The translations under genes were made by a program, and so were the position numbers. Below are positions 35,521 to 48,600 of a stretch of DNA of 64,000 nucleotides, piece after piece. A model generated the notes under the pieces. The model did no database searches. It saw only the letters and a program-made list of their open reading frames with translations, and had not been told where the DNA came from. The stretch is from Balaenoptera acutorostrata. Taxonomy: Eukaryota > Chordata > Mammalia > Artiodactyla > Balaenopteridae. Location: NCBI RefSeq assembly GCF_949987535.1, contig NC_080074.1, positions 23,395,268-23,459,267 of the forward strand. Direction: 5' to 3'. Position 1 is the first letter of the stretch; every line of letters starts with the position of its first letter.

Positions 35521-36545
35521 CATGTATGTTTTAATTTTCAATTTTGTATTGTTTATGATACTTACCCATCTTATCACTATAATCAACACTTTAATATTCC
35601 CCTTTCCCTCTTAACTTTATTAACTGATGGCACAATGCAATAAAAATTCAAATATTAAAAATACAATAAAATAAAATAACTCAATTTCCCCAAAACTGCT
35701 ATATAAACACACATACACACGCACACAACAACAAAAATAACAACTTGAAATGTTGCCAGGCAGTTGTATGGCTCAAAATGTTCATCAGCTGATTTGTCCA
35801 AGTTAAACCAAAACAATTTAGAGACATCAGTATTCAATGGATGCTGGGGAAGGAGGATGGCATTGAAACGTCCAAAAGTTGAGAATCACTTGTATTTGGA
35901 ATCATGGAATTTTAGAACCTTGGAGATAGTGCTTTTGTTTGTTTGTTTGTTTGTTTTTTACATATCTATCGTCTCTATTAAACTGCTGAACTGAGTTGAA
36001 GCCACAACCAAAGCTGTACTCATCTTTATGTTCCTCAGACTTCACATGCCTGACAACACACTAGGAACTTAAGGATTACTAATTGAATGGAATTAGTTCA
36101 ATACCCCAGAAAAGTATTCATAAAAGTAATAGGACAATAAAGTCCCTTCATTCTAGCACTTGTTGTACCTACAAACAAACTTGCGTTTCAGAAGTCACGT
36201 TGTCTTGTTTGACCCCCCAAATTTACCAAAATTCATCTAGAGGGGGCTTCCTCCTCCCTTCTCCAGTAACTGAAGATACATCATTTTCCCTCGTTTAGCT
36301 AATTTTGTCACCATGCAGAGGACTGATGGTGCAAAAATAACTGGAAAATGCCATTTACAGTGACGTGAAATTTCCTCAATGTTTTCCTTCCTATTCATTA
36401 GCAATACACTTGATGCATCTTTTACCAAATGCTTTCCAGAAGAGCAGTAACTTTATAGTTTAAAATAACACCTAAAATTTAAGTTGAATTTTAAATGTTA
36501 AGCTTTTACTCAATTTAATTATTCTGGTACTATATTTTCTTACAG

Positions 36546-37301
36546 TGTCAGAAGTCTGAAGCTATCATAGAACACTTGAAGTCTTTTCAAATAATTACTC
36601 ATCTAAAGCGTCTACAGGAGGAGATTTATGAAGTGAAAACTTGGTCCAACAGGATAACTGAAAAGCAGGATATATTGAACAACAATTTGACCACTGTTTC
36701 TGAAGATGTTACAAAAGTAGACCAAAGTACAACTTCCATGGCAAAAGATGTTGGTCTCAAGATTACAACTGTAAAAACAGATATACGACGTATTTCAGGT
36801 TTAGTAACTGATGTAACATCATTGACAGATTCTGTTCAAGAACTAGAAAATAAAATAGAAGAAGTAGAAAAAAATACAGTAAAAAACATAGGTGATCTTC
36901 TTTCAAGTAGCATTGACCGAACAGCAATGCTCCGAAAGACAGCATCTGACAATTCACAAAGAATTAACTCTGTTAAGAAGATACTTTCTGAGCTACAGAG
37001 TGATTTCAGCAAGCACACAGATAGATTTTTAAGCTTAGAAAGTGACAGAGCTAAAGTTCTGAAGACAGTGACTTTTGCAAATGATCTAAAACCAAAGGTG
37101 TATAATCTAAAGAAGGACTTTTCCCGCTTGGAACCCTTGGTAAATGATCTAACAGTACGCATTGGGAGATTGGTTACTGACTTACTACAAAGAGAGAAAG
37201 AAATTGCTTTCTTAAAAGAGAAAATATCTAATTTAACAATAGTCCGAGCTGAGATTAAGGATATGAAAGATGAAATAAAACACATTTCAGATATGGATTA
37301 G
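36546..37301 (+). CDS. IKBIP: IKBIP alternative last exon (349-residue form)
   Basis: The acceptor TTTTCTTACAG opens a frame of 251 codons from CQKSEAIIEHLKSF to KHISDMD, ending in TAG at 37299-37301. Joined to exons 1-2 this gives 349 residues; the human reference isoform is about 350. The sequence is repeated heptads (for example MAKDVGLKITTVKTD and NDLKPKVYNLKKD), a predicted coiled coil facing the ER lumen. AATAAA at 37473 marks the likely 3' end near 37490. It shares no similarity in reading with the other last exon beyond coiled-coil character. Confidence 0.95.
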   Translation, partial: CQKSEAIIEHLKSFQIITHLKRLQEEIYEVKTWSNRITEKQDILNNNLTTVSEDVTKVDQSTTSMAKDVGLKITTVKTDIRRISGLVTDVTSLTDSVQELENKIEEVEKNTVKNIGDLLSSSIDRTAMLRKTASDNSQRINSVKKILSELQSDFSKHTDRFLSLESDRAKVLKTVTFANDLKPKVYNLKKDFSRLEPLVNDLTVRIGRLVTDLLQREKEIAFLKEKISNLTIVRAEIKDMKDEIKHISDMD

Positions 37302-38046
37302 CTTGAAATTATTTAGATTAGACTGAAGAAACTTTTTAATATGACCTCTGTCATGTTATAAAGACTGACAAGTCAGAAATAATGAAATTTTGGAGTAAAT
37401 ACTATTTTGTATTTGATTCTATTTTGTACAGTAAAAATAAGTTTTTGAAGGACTGAGCACTGGATTTTCCAAAATAAATATGCTCAAATGTATTTAAAAC
37501 TTTATATAAAACATGTTTGCAACTTTATATAGTAAGAACCTTATGCATCCCCCTTACATATACATGCATATGTTCGCACGCACATGCACACACACATACA
37601 CACTCAGGGTCTGCCAGTCTAGCACTGGGAAATCTAGATGGGGCAGGATCTGAATCCCCACTTGCTCTCACTAACTGCCAAGGAGCATAGTACGTGTGGT
37701 TGGGGCCCAGCTGAAGAACTGCCCATCAGGATCAGGGCTGTAACATATATTATCCATTTAGAATAAGAGAAACTAGAAAGGTCACAACCAGGGAGCTGCA
37801 GGAAAAGAATCATGTAAGACTTCCTGGGTCCTTTATGGCTTTAGGAAATAGGGAAAGGTCACCTAAAACGGGGTAGGGAAGTGGCATCTAGAGCAGGGTT
37901 TGCGGCGGGGGGGGGCAGCACAGAATGCAGGGGGCTTGCCAAGCCTCAGATGGAGGCTGCCCCAAAGCAGCACAACTCATGTATGGTGTTGACGTGACCA
38001 GAAGCAGCCAAAGCAAAGAAGTTCTAACATTTAAAACAGCATCACA

Positions 38047-38339
38047 GGGCTTCCCTGGTGGCGCAGTGGTTGAGAATCTGCCTGCCAATGCAGGGGACAC
38101 GGGTTCGAGCCCTGGTCTGGGAAGATCCCACATGCCGTGGAGCAACTAGGCCCGTGAGCCACAACTACTGAGCCTGCGCGTCTGGAGCCTGTGCTCCCAA
38201 AAAGAGAGGCCGCGATAGTGAGAGGCCCGTGCACCACGATGAAGAGTGGCCCCCACTTGCCGCAACTGGAGAAAGCCCTCGCACAGAAATGAAGACCCAA
38301 CACAGCCAAAAATAAATTAATTAATTTTAAAAAAATTGT
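38047..38339 (+). mobile_element. CHR-type SINE
   Basis: Target duplication TTAAAACAGCATCACA at 38031-38046 and 38340-38355. Confidence 0.93.
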
Positions 38340-38355
38340 TTAAAACAGCATCACA

Positions 38356-38610
38356 TTAGCAATTCCACTTATATAAAATTCTAGAAAATCCAATCTCATA
38401 TGTAGGGGCAGAAAATAAATCAGTGGTTGCCTGGGAAGTATAACTTTTAAAGAAGCACAAAGAAATCTTGAAGGGTGAAGGATACTTATTATCTTGATTG
38501 TCTTGATGGTTTCATGGGTATAGACTTGTGTCAAACTCATCAAATTGTACTCTTTAAATATGTGCAGTTTATTGTACATCAATTATTCCTCAATAAAGTC
38601 ATAAAAAAAG
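38356..38610 (+). mobile_element. Old LINE-1 3' UTR fragment
   Basis: TCAGTGGTTGCCTGGGAAGT and TTATTGTACATCAATTATTC, ending CTCAATAAAGT and an A run, match the style of older L1 3' UTRs. A SINE landed at its left edge. Confidence 0.6.
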
Positions 38611-38734
38611 TACAATATAATAATCTAAAAAAACCCACCTACAAACATTAGCCCCAGTTTCAAATGCCTAGCATGAACAGTATCCAGATGCATAGAACTA
38701 GTTACCTCAAAAAGAAGAGTTTATGAATTTTTTT

Positions 38735-40930
38735 CTTCCGGTTTCACTGAGATGTAATCGACATACAGCACTGTAGAAGTTTAAGGTGTGCAACATCATG
38801 ATTTGACTTACATACATCATGCAGTGATCACCACAATAAGTTTAGTGAACATCCATTATCTCCTATAGATACAAAATGAAATAGAAAATACATACTTTTC
38901 TTTGTGATGAGAACTCAGGATTTACTCTTAACCTTCATATATAACATACACCAGTGTTAATTATATTTATCATGTTGTACATTACATCCCTAGTATTTCT
39001 TTATCTTGTAAATTTGTACCTTTTGACCACCTAATCCAATCCCCCTCCCCCGCCCCCCACCTCTGATAACCACAAATCTGATCTCTTTTTCTATGAATTT
39101 GTTTGTTTGTTTGTTTTTGAAGTATAACTGACCTGCAACACTACAACACTACATTAGTTTCAGGTACACAACATAGTGATTTGATTTTTTTTGTTTGTTT
39201 TTTGTCACACCAAGTGGCTTGCAGGATAGTTCCCCCACCAGGGACTGAACCCAGGCACCGGCAGTGAAATCGCGGAGTCCTAACCACTGGACCGCCAGGG
39301 AACTTACCCTGATTTGATTTTTTCATACATTTCAAAATGATCACCATGATAAGTCTAGTTGCTTCTGTCACCATGAAAATATATTACATAATTATTAACT
39401 CTATTCCCCACACTACATTTCATCCCCGTGACTCATTTATTTTGTAACTGGAAGTTTGTACCTTTTAATCTCCCCACCTATTTCTCTCCCCTCCCACCCC
39501 CCTCCCCTCTGGCAACCACCTGTTTGTTCTCTATCTCCGAGTCTGTTTCTGCTTAGTTATGTTCGTTCATTTGTTTTGTTTTTTAGATTCCACATATAAG
39601 TGAAATCATACAGTATTTTGGTCTTTCTCTGTCTGACTTATTTCACTTGGTATAATACCCTCTAGGTCCATCCATATTGTCACAAATGGCAAGATTTCAT
39701 TCCTTTTCATGACTAATATTCCATTGTGATATATACCCCATTGTGATATGTGATATATACCCCATTGTGATATATGGTATACCCCATATATACCCCATCT
39801 TCTTTATCCATTCATCTATTGATGGGCACTTAGGTTGCTTCTATATGTTGGCAATTGTGAATAATGCTGTAATGAACATAGGGGGTGCATATACTTTTTC
39901 AAATTAGTGTTTTTATTTTCTTTGGTTAAACACCCAGGAGTGGAATTGCTGATGGGCAGAGCCAGGTCCCAGGGTCTCTGGTGGCAGTGCCCTAGGTGTT
40001 CCAGAGTTGATGTCAACCCACAGGTGGGTAGAGCCAGCACCCATGGGGTCCTGGGGCTGGTGACCACCTCCTGATGGGTGAGGCCAGGTCCCGGGGCTAG
40101 TGCTGGCCCACTGGTGGATGCGGGTTGGAGACAGATCCTGGGCTCTCTGGTGGGCAGGGCTGGGTTCCAGGGCAGCTGAATCCCAGGGAAGCTGGCCTGT
40201 TGTGTCCCCACCTAGCTAGCTGTGTGGCTTGCAGTGTCCCAGTTCTGGTCCCTAGCAGCTGGCAGACAGGGCCGGGTCCAGACCCTATAAGCTAGAAGGA
40301 GGATTCCAAAATGACACTTGGCAGCACCAGTGTTCTCGTGGGGGTATGAGCTCCCCAAAATGGCTGCTGCCAGTGTCTATATCCCCAGAGTGAGTCTCAA
40401 TTGCCTCCTGCCTCTCCAGGAGGCTCTCCAAGATCAGCCAGTGGGTCTGACCCAGGCTCCTTTAAAACTACTGCTTCTGCACTGGGTCTTGGAGCATATG
40501 AGATTTTGTGTGTACTCTAAGAGAGCAGTCTATATCCCCCAGCCCCTCCAAGTTTCCCAAAAGTAAGCCCTACTGGCCTTCAAAGCCAAATGTTCTGGGG
40601 GTTTGTCTCCTCAGAGCAGGACCCCTGGGTCTGGGGAGCAGAAAGTGGAGCTCAGACCCCTCACTTTTGGGGGAGAAACTCTGCAGTTGTAATTATCCTC
40701 CCATTTGTGGGTCACCTACCCTGGAGTATGGGTCTTTAGTATACCTCATCTCTGACCCTCCGAATTGTATCATTGTGCTTCCTTCTTTATATCTTCAGTT
40801 GTAGAATATCTTTTCTCCTAGCGTTCATGTGGTTCTCATCAACAATTGCGCTTTAGACAGTTGTAATTTTTGTGTGTCTGTGGGAGGAGGAGAGCTCAGG
40901 GCCTTCCTACTCCACCATCTTGGCCGCTTC
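38735..40930 (-). mobile_element. Older LINE-1 with internal deletion (L1-F)
   Basis: In minus orientation, a 3' UTR and ORF2 C-terminus (38735 to about 39945) join directly to an older-type L1 5' UTR (39950-40930), whose end GGCCAAGATGGTGGAGTAGG is the L1 start. The middle of the element is missing. A short SINE interrupts the 3' part at 39192-39310. The 5' UTR holds imperfect tandem units around GGGCAGAGCCAGGTCC (39948-40200). Open frames over this stretch are not genes. Confidence 0.8.
39192..39310 (-). mobile_element. Short CHR-related SINE inside an old L1
   Basis: Reverse short form ending GACCGCCAGGGAACT; flanks repeat GATTTGATTTTTT (39178-39190, 39311-39323). Confidence 0.85.
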
Positions 40931-41265
40931 TAGGATGAGTCTCAAGTTTATAAGTTCTTACACCAGAATGGCTCATCCCCAAGCCTTGGGCTTTTTTCCA
41001 TTAAAGAGTTAGCATTAAAATTGATTCACATAGTTCTAAGTTGAGCCCCAAGAAACTTTCTCCCTGCTTCTTTGACTCCATATTATTTTCTCTTTTCTGA
41101 ACTGCTGTACCACTTGAAGTCTCCCTCACAATTTTATTGCTAAAACTTTATTTAAGCACTAAGTGTCCATCGTTCTTTGCAAATGGTTTCATGGGTGTCT
41201 GAAACTAGATCATGAGTTTCTTGATTCCTCATATCACGTATTCTGTTTTTAAAAGTGATATGCTG

Positions 41266-41578
41266 GGACTTCCCTGGTGGCTCAGTGGTTAACAATCCAC
41301 CTGCCAATGCAGGGGACACAGGTTCGATCCCTGGTCCAGGAAGATCCCACATACCGCAGAGCAGCTAAGCCTGTGCGCCACAACTACTGAACCTGTGCTC
41401 TAGGGCCCGCGTGCTGCAACTACTGAAGCCCAAGCACCTAGAGTCCGTGCTCCGCAACAAGAGAAGCCACCACAATGAGAAGCCCATGCACCGCAACAAA
41501 GAGTTAGCCCCTGTTCACTGCAACTAGAGAAAGCCCACGCACAGCAACAAAGACCCAACCCAGCCAAAAACTTTAAAA
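41266..41578 (+). mobile_element. CHR-type SINE
   Basis: GGACTTCCCTGGTGGCTCAG head and CCAACCCAGCC tail; flanks share TTTAAAA(A)GTGATAT. Confidence 0.9.
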
Positions 41579-41859
41579 AATTTAAAAAGTGATATCCCTT
41601 TGCACCTAGCACACCGCTGCACAGAGTAAGTGCTTGTATGCATTTGCCTTAAATACTAGGAATAGAATCCATTATATATGGTGACTGTGTTACTAGATAC
41701 AGCAAGTATTTGTGTTATGGGTATTTGAGTTCTTATTCCAAACCATAATGATTTTTTGTCATGGATTTCCCCATAATTACAGTGGCAAAAGACATATTTT
41801 TTGGAACAATATTTGATTCATCTTTGTTTTAATATGTAGAAACATGAGAGTATGAAATC

Positions 41860-42030
41860 AGAGATACTAGGTTCCAATCCTAGCTCTGCCTAGTTCTGTG
41901 GCCTCGGACAAATTTAATATCTGTGACCCTTAATTTCTTCATCTGTAAATAATAATATCTACCTTATAGCACTGCTGTGAATATTAGCATTAATATATCT
42001 AAAGTGCCTGGCACATCTGAAAAAGGGCAA
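41860..42030 (+). mobile_element. MIR SINE
   Basis: GGTTCCAATCCTAGCTCTGC and TTTCTTCATCTGTAAATAAT are MIR motifs; ends in AAAGTGCCTGGCACA. Confidence 0.75.
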
Positions 42031-42255
42031 AGCCATTAATTAATATAACAAAAAATTACATACTATGGAACTGCTTTTTGGAAAACAGCTCTATAGCCCA
42101 CAGGGAAAGTTATCACTGTAGTACATCCTAATGCAGTATTTGATGTTCATAATGATGATACCAAATGAAATGTAAATTATGTTCCATGTAATCAACTTAA
42201 TCAGACACAATAATGCATTTTAGACATGAAAAATATTTAAAAAGAAAAATTTCAG

Positions 42256-42639
42256 GACTTCCCTGGTGGCGCAGTGGTTGAGAATCTGCCTGCCAATGCA
42301 GGGGACGCGGGTTCGAGCCCTGGTCTGGGAAGATCCCACATGCCGCGGAGCAACTCGGCCCGTGAGCCACAATTACTGAGCCTGCGTGTCTGGAGCCTGT
42401 GCTCGGCAACGAGAGGCCACGATAGTGAGAGGCCCGCGCACCGCGATTAAGAGTGGCCCCCACACCGCAATGAAGAGTGGCTTGCCACAACTAGAGAAAG
42501 CCCTCGCACAGAAACGAAGACCCAACATAGCCATACATACATACATACATACATACATAAAAAGAATGTAAGCAGACAAGAATATCATTTAAAAAATAAA
42601 AAATAAAAAATAAATAAAATAAATAAAAATTTTTTAAAA
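42256..42639 (+). mobile_element. CHR-type SINE abutting a LINE-1
   Basis: Head GACTTCCCTGGTGGCGCAGT, then a (CATA)n tail (42533-42559) and an A-rich stretch. AAAGAAAAATTTCAG lies before it (42241-42255) and after it (42640-42654), where it also serves as the left flank of the L1 starting at 42655. Confidence 0.9.
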
Positions 42640-42654
42640 AAAGAAAAATTTCAG

Positions 42655-45600
42655 GCTGGATTGGTTCAAGATGGCAGAGTAGAAGGACATGCTCTCACTC
42701 CCTCCTGTGAGAGCACCAGAATCACAACTAACTACTGAACAATCATCGACAGGAAGACACTGGAACTCACCAAAATAGATATCCCACATCCAAAGACAAA
42801 AGAGAAGCCGCAATGAGATGGTAGGAGGGGTGCAATCACAATAAAATGAAATCCCATAACTGGTGGGTGGGTGACTCACAAACTGGAGAACACTTATACC
42901 ACAGAAGTCCACCCACTGGAGTGAAGGTTCTGAGCCCCACATCAGGCTTCCCAACCTGGGGGTCCAGCAATGGGAGGAGGAATCCCCAGAGAATCAGACT
43001 TTGAAGGCTAGTGGGATTTGACTGCAGGACTTCGACAGGACTGGGGGAAACAAAGACTCCACTCTTGGAGGGCACACACAAAGTAGTGTGTGCATCGGGA
43101 CCCAGGGGAAGGAGCAGTGACCCCAGGGGAGACTGAAGGGTCTCCTGCAGAGGCGGGGGGTGGCTGTGGCTCACCACGGGAACAAGGACACTGGCAGCAT
43201 AAGTTCTCAGAAGTACTCCTTGGCATGAGCCCTCCCAGAGTCTGCCATTAGCCCCAACAAAGAGCCCGAGTAGGCTCCAGTGTTGGGTTGCCTCAGGCCA
43301 AACAACCAGCAGGGAGGGAACCCAGCCCCACCCATCAGCAGACAAGCGGATTAAAGTTTTACTGAGCTCTGCCCACCACCAGTCCCTCCCATCAGGAAAC
43401 TTACACAAGCCTTTTAGATAGCCCCATCCACCAGAGGGCAGACAGCAGAAGCAAGAAGAACTACAATCCTGCAGCCTATGGAACAAAAACCACATTCACA
43501 GAAAGACAGACAAGATGAAAAGGCAGAGGGCTATGTCCAGATGAAGGAACAAGATAAAACCCCAGAAAAACAACTAAATGAAGTGGATATAAGCAACCTT
43601 CCAGAAAAATAATTCAGAATAACGATAGTGAAGATGATCCAGGACCTCGGAAAAAGAATGGAGGCAAAGATCAAGAAGATGCAAGAAATGCTTAACGAAG
43701 ACCTAGAAGAATTAAAGAACAAACAAACAGAGATAAACAATATAAAAACTGAAATGAAAAATACACTAGAAGGAATCAATAGCAGAATAAATGAGGCAGA
43801 AGAATGGATAAGTGACCTGGAAGACAGAATGGTGGAATTCACTGCTGCAGAACAGAATAAAGAAAAAAGAATGAAGAAAAGAAAAGAAGTGAAGACAGCC
43901 TAAGAGACCTCTGGGACAACATTAAATGCAACAACCTTCGCATTATAGTGGTCCCAGAAGGAGAAGAGAGAGAGAAAGGACCAGAGAAAATATTTGAAGA
44001 GATTACACTTGAAAAATTCCCTAACATGGGAAAGGAAATAGCCACCCAAGTCCAGGAAGCACAGAGAGTCCCAGGCAGGATAAACCCAAGGAGAAACATG
44101 CCAAGACACATAGTAATCAAATTGGCAAAAATTAAAGACAAAGAAAAATTATTGAAAGCAGCAAGGGAAAAATGACATATAACATACAAGGGAACTCCCA
44201 TAAGGTTAACAGCTGATTTCGCAGCAGAAACTCTACAAGCCAGAAGGGAGTGGCATAACATATTTAAAGTGATGAAAGGGAAGAACCTACAACCAAGATT
44301 ACTCTACCCAGCAAGGATCTCATTCAGATTTGATGGAGAAATCAAAAGCTTTACAGACAAGCAAAAGCTAACAGAATTCAGCACCACCAATCCAGCTCTA
44401 CAACAAAGGCTAAAGGAACTTCTCTAAGTGGGTAACACAAGAGAAGAAAAGGACCTACAAAAACAAACCCAAAACAATTAAGAACATACATATTGATAAT
44501 TACCTTAAACGTGAATGGATTAAATGTTCCAACCAAAAGACACAGGTTCACTGAATGGATACAAAAACAAGACCCATCTATATGCTGTCTACAAGAGACC
44601 CACTTCAGACCTAGGGACACATACAGACTGAAAGTGAGGGGATGGAAAAAGATATTCCATGCAAATGGAAATCAAAAGAAAGCTGGAGTCGCAATACTCA
44701 TATCAGATAAAATAGACTTTAAAATCAAGAATGTTACAAGAGACAAGGAAGGACACTACATAATGATCAAAGGATCAATCCAAGAAGAAGATATAACAAT
44801 TATAAATATATATGCACCCAACAGGGGAGAGGAGATGGCGGAAGAGTAAGACGTGGAGATCACCTTCCTCCCCACAGATACATCAGAAATACATCTACAC
44901 GTGGAACTGCTCCTATAGAACACCTACTGAACACTGGCAGAAGACCTCAGACCTCCCAAAAGGCAAGAAACGCCCCACGTACCTGGGTAGGGAAAAAGAA
45001 AAAAGAAAAAACAGAGACAAAAGAATAGGGACGGACCTGCACCAGTGGAAGGGAGCTGTGAAGGAGGAAAGGAAGCCCCTTCGCGGACGGAGACTGCGGG
45101 TGGCAGAGGGGGGAAGCTTCGGAGCCACGGAGGAGAGCGCAGCCACAGGGGTGCGGAGGGCAAAGCGGAGAGATTCCCACACAGAGGAGCGGTGCCGACC
45201 AGCACTCACCAGCCCGAGAGGCTTGTCTGCTCACCCGCCGGGGCGGGCGGGGGCTGGGAGCTGAGGCTCGGTCGGATCACAGGGAGAGGACTAGGGTTGG
45301 CGGCGTGATCACAGCCTGAAGGGGGCTAGTGTGCCACGGCTAGCCGGGAGGGAGTCCGGGAAAAAGTCTGGACCTGCTGAAGAGGCAAGAGACTTTTTCT
45401 TCCCTCTTTGTTTCCTGGTGCGCGAGGAGCGGGGATTAGGAGCACCGCTTAAAGGAGCTCCAGAGACGAGCGTGAGCTGCAGCTATCAGCGCACCCCCAG
45501 AGACGGGCATGGGACACTAAGGCTACTGCTGCAGTCACCAAGAAGCCTGTGTGCAAGCACAGGTCACTCTCCACACCTCCCCTCCCGGAAGCCTGTGCAG

Positions 45601-48600
45601 CCCGCCACTGCCCAGGTCCCATGATCCAGGGACAACTTCCCCGGCAGAACACACGGCGCGCATCAGCCTGGTGCATCGTCATGTGGGCCTCTGCCGCCGC
45701 AGGCTCGCCCCGTATCTGTACCCCTCCCTCCCCCCGACCTGAGTGAGCCAGAGCCCCCAAATCAGCTGCTTCTTTAACCCCGTCCTGTCTGAGCAAAGAA
45801 CAGACGCCCTCAGGCGAGCTACACCCAGAGGTGGGGCCAAATCCAAAGCTGAACCCAGGGAGCTGTGCAAACAAAGAAGACAAAGGGAAATCTCTCCCAG
45901 CAGCCTCAGAAGCAGTGGATTAAAGCTCCACAATCAATTTGATGTACCCTGCATCTGTGGAATACCTGAATAGACAACAAATCATCCCAAATTGAGGAGG
46001 TGAACTTTGGGAGCAAGATATATTATTTTTTCCCCTTTTCCTCTTTTTGTGAGTGTGTATGTGTATGCTTCTGTGTGAGATTTTGTCTGTATAGCTTTGC
46101 TTTCACCATTTGTCCTAGGGTTCTGTCCATCCGTTTTTTTTGTTTTTTACTTTAAAAATATTTTTTTATTAATAATTATTTTTATTTTGTATTTTAATAA
46201 CTCTATTTTATTTTATCTTACTTTATTTTATTTTATTTTATCCTCTTTCTTTCTTTCTTTCTTCCTATTTTTTCTCCCTTTTATTCTGAGTCGTGTGGAC
46301 GAAAGGCTCTTGGTGCTCCAGCCAGGCATCAGGGCTGTGCCTCTGAGGTGGGAGAGCCAACTTCAGGACACTGGTCCACAAGAGACCTCCCAGCTCCACA
46401 TAATACCAAACGGTGAAAATCTCCCAGAGATCTCCATCTCCACACCAAGACCCAGCTTCATTCAACAACCAGCAAGCTACAGTGCTGGACACCCTATGCC
46501 AAACAACTACCAAGACAGGAACACAGCCCCATCCATTAGCAGAGAGGCTGCCCAAAATCATAAGGCCACAGACACCCCAAAACACACCACCTGACGTGGA
46601 CCTGCCCACCAGAAAGACAAGATCCAGCCTCATCCACCAGAACACAGGCACTAGTCCCCTCCACCAGGAAGCCTACACAACCCACTGAACCAACCTTAGC
46701 CACTGGGGACAGACACCAAAAACAACGGGAACTACGAACCTGCAGCCTACGAAAAGGAGACCCCAAACACAGTAAGATAAGCAAAATGAGAAGACAGAAA
46801 AACACACAGCAGATGAAGGAGCAAGGTAAAAACACACCAGACCTAACAAATGAAGAGGAAATAGGCAGTCTACCTGAAAAAGAATTCAGAATAATGATAG
46901 TAAAGATGATCCAAAACCTTGGAAATAGAGAAAATGCAAGAAACATTTAACAAGGACCTAGAAGAACTAAAGAGGAAACAAGCAATGATGAACAACACAA
47001 CAAATGAAATTAAAAATACTCTAGAAGGGATCAAGGGCAGAATAACTGAGGCAAAAGAACGGATAAGTGACCTGGGAGATAAAATAGTGGAAATAACTAC
47101 TGAAGAGCAGAATAAATATATATGCACCCAACAAAGGACCACATCAATACATAAGGCAACTGCTAACAGCTATAAAAGAGGAAATCGACAGTAACACAGT
47201 AATAGTGGGGGACTTTAACACCTCACACCAATGGACAGATCATCCAAGCAGAAAATGAATAAGGAAACACAAGCTTTAAATGACACAATAGACCAGATAG
47301 ATATAACTGATAGTTATAGGACATTCCATCCAAAAACAGCAGGTTACACTTTCTTCTCAAGTGTGCATGAAACATTCACCAGGATAGATCACATCTTGGG
47401 TCACAAATCAAGCCTCAGTAAATTTAAGAAAATTGAAATCATATCAAGCATCTTTTCTGACCACAATGCTATAAGATTAGAAATCAATTACAGGGGGAAA
47501 AAAACGTAAAAAACACAAACACATGGAGGCTAAACAATACGTTACTAAATAACCAAGAGATCACTGAAGAAATCAAAGAGGAAAATAGAAAATACCTAGA
47601 GACAAATGACAATGAAAACACAATGATCCAAAACCTGTGGGATGCAGCAAAAGCAGTTCTAAGAGGGAAGTTTATAGCAAGACAAGCCTACCTCAAGAAA
47701 CAAGAAAAACCTCAAATAAACTATCTAACCTTACACCTAAAGGAACTAGAGAAAGATGAACAAACAAAACCCAAAGTTAGTAGAAGGAAAGAAATCAAAA
47801 ATATCAGAGCAGAAATAAATGAAATAGAAATGAAGAAAACAATAGCAAAGAACAATGAAACTAAAAGCTGGTTCTTTGAGAAGATAAACAAAATTGATAA
47901 ACCATTAGCCAGACTCATCAAGAAAAAGAGGGAGAGGACTCAAATCAATAAAATTAGAAATGAAAAAGGAGAAGTTACAAGAGACACTGCAGAAATACAA
48001 AGCACCCTAAGAGACTACTACAAGCAACTCTATGCCAATAAAATGGGCAACCTGGAAGAAATGGACAAATTCTTAGAAAGGTATAACCTTCCACGACTGA
48101 ACCAGGAAGAAATAGAAAATATGAACAGACCAATCACAAGTAATGAAATTGAAACTGTGATTAAAAATCTTCAAACAAACAGAAGTCCAGGACCAGATGG
48201 CTTCACAGGTGAATTCTACCATTACATTTAGAGAAGAGCTAACACCCATCCTTCCCAAAATCTTCCAAAAAATTGCAGAGGAAGGAACACTCCCAAACTC
48301 ATTCTATGAGGCTACCATCACCCTGATACCAAAACCACACAAAGATACTACAAAAAAAGAAAATTACAGACCAATATCACTGATGAATATAGATGCAAAA
48401 ATCCTCAACAAATACTAGCAAACAGAATCCAACAACACATTAAAAGGATCATACACCATGATCAAGTGGGATTTATCCCAGCAATGCAAGGATTCTTCAA
48501 TATATGCAAATCAATCAATGTGATACACCATATTAACAAATTGAAGAATAAAACCATATGATCATCTCAATAGATGCAGAAAAGGCTTTTGACAAAATTC

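Larger units (their letters stand above)
31926..36545. other. Interval between the two IKBIP last exons
   Basis: AT-rich, with a TTTA microsatellite, one short SINE, two MIRs and an inverted L1 scrap. A polypyrimidine tract and TTACAG close it before the second last exon. Small open frames carry no recognised motif. Confidence 0.65.

Noticed and set aside
39816..40211. 131-codon open frame on the minus strand, proline-rich
   Set aside because: It spans the deletion junction of an old L1 (ORF2 end fused to 5' UTR repeats), not a gene.
42836..43495. 219-codon open frame on the minus strand
   Set aside because: It is the complement of the L1 5' UTR; the same frame style occurs at 2136-2393 in the other copy.
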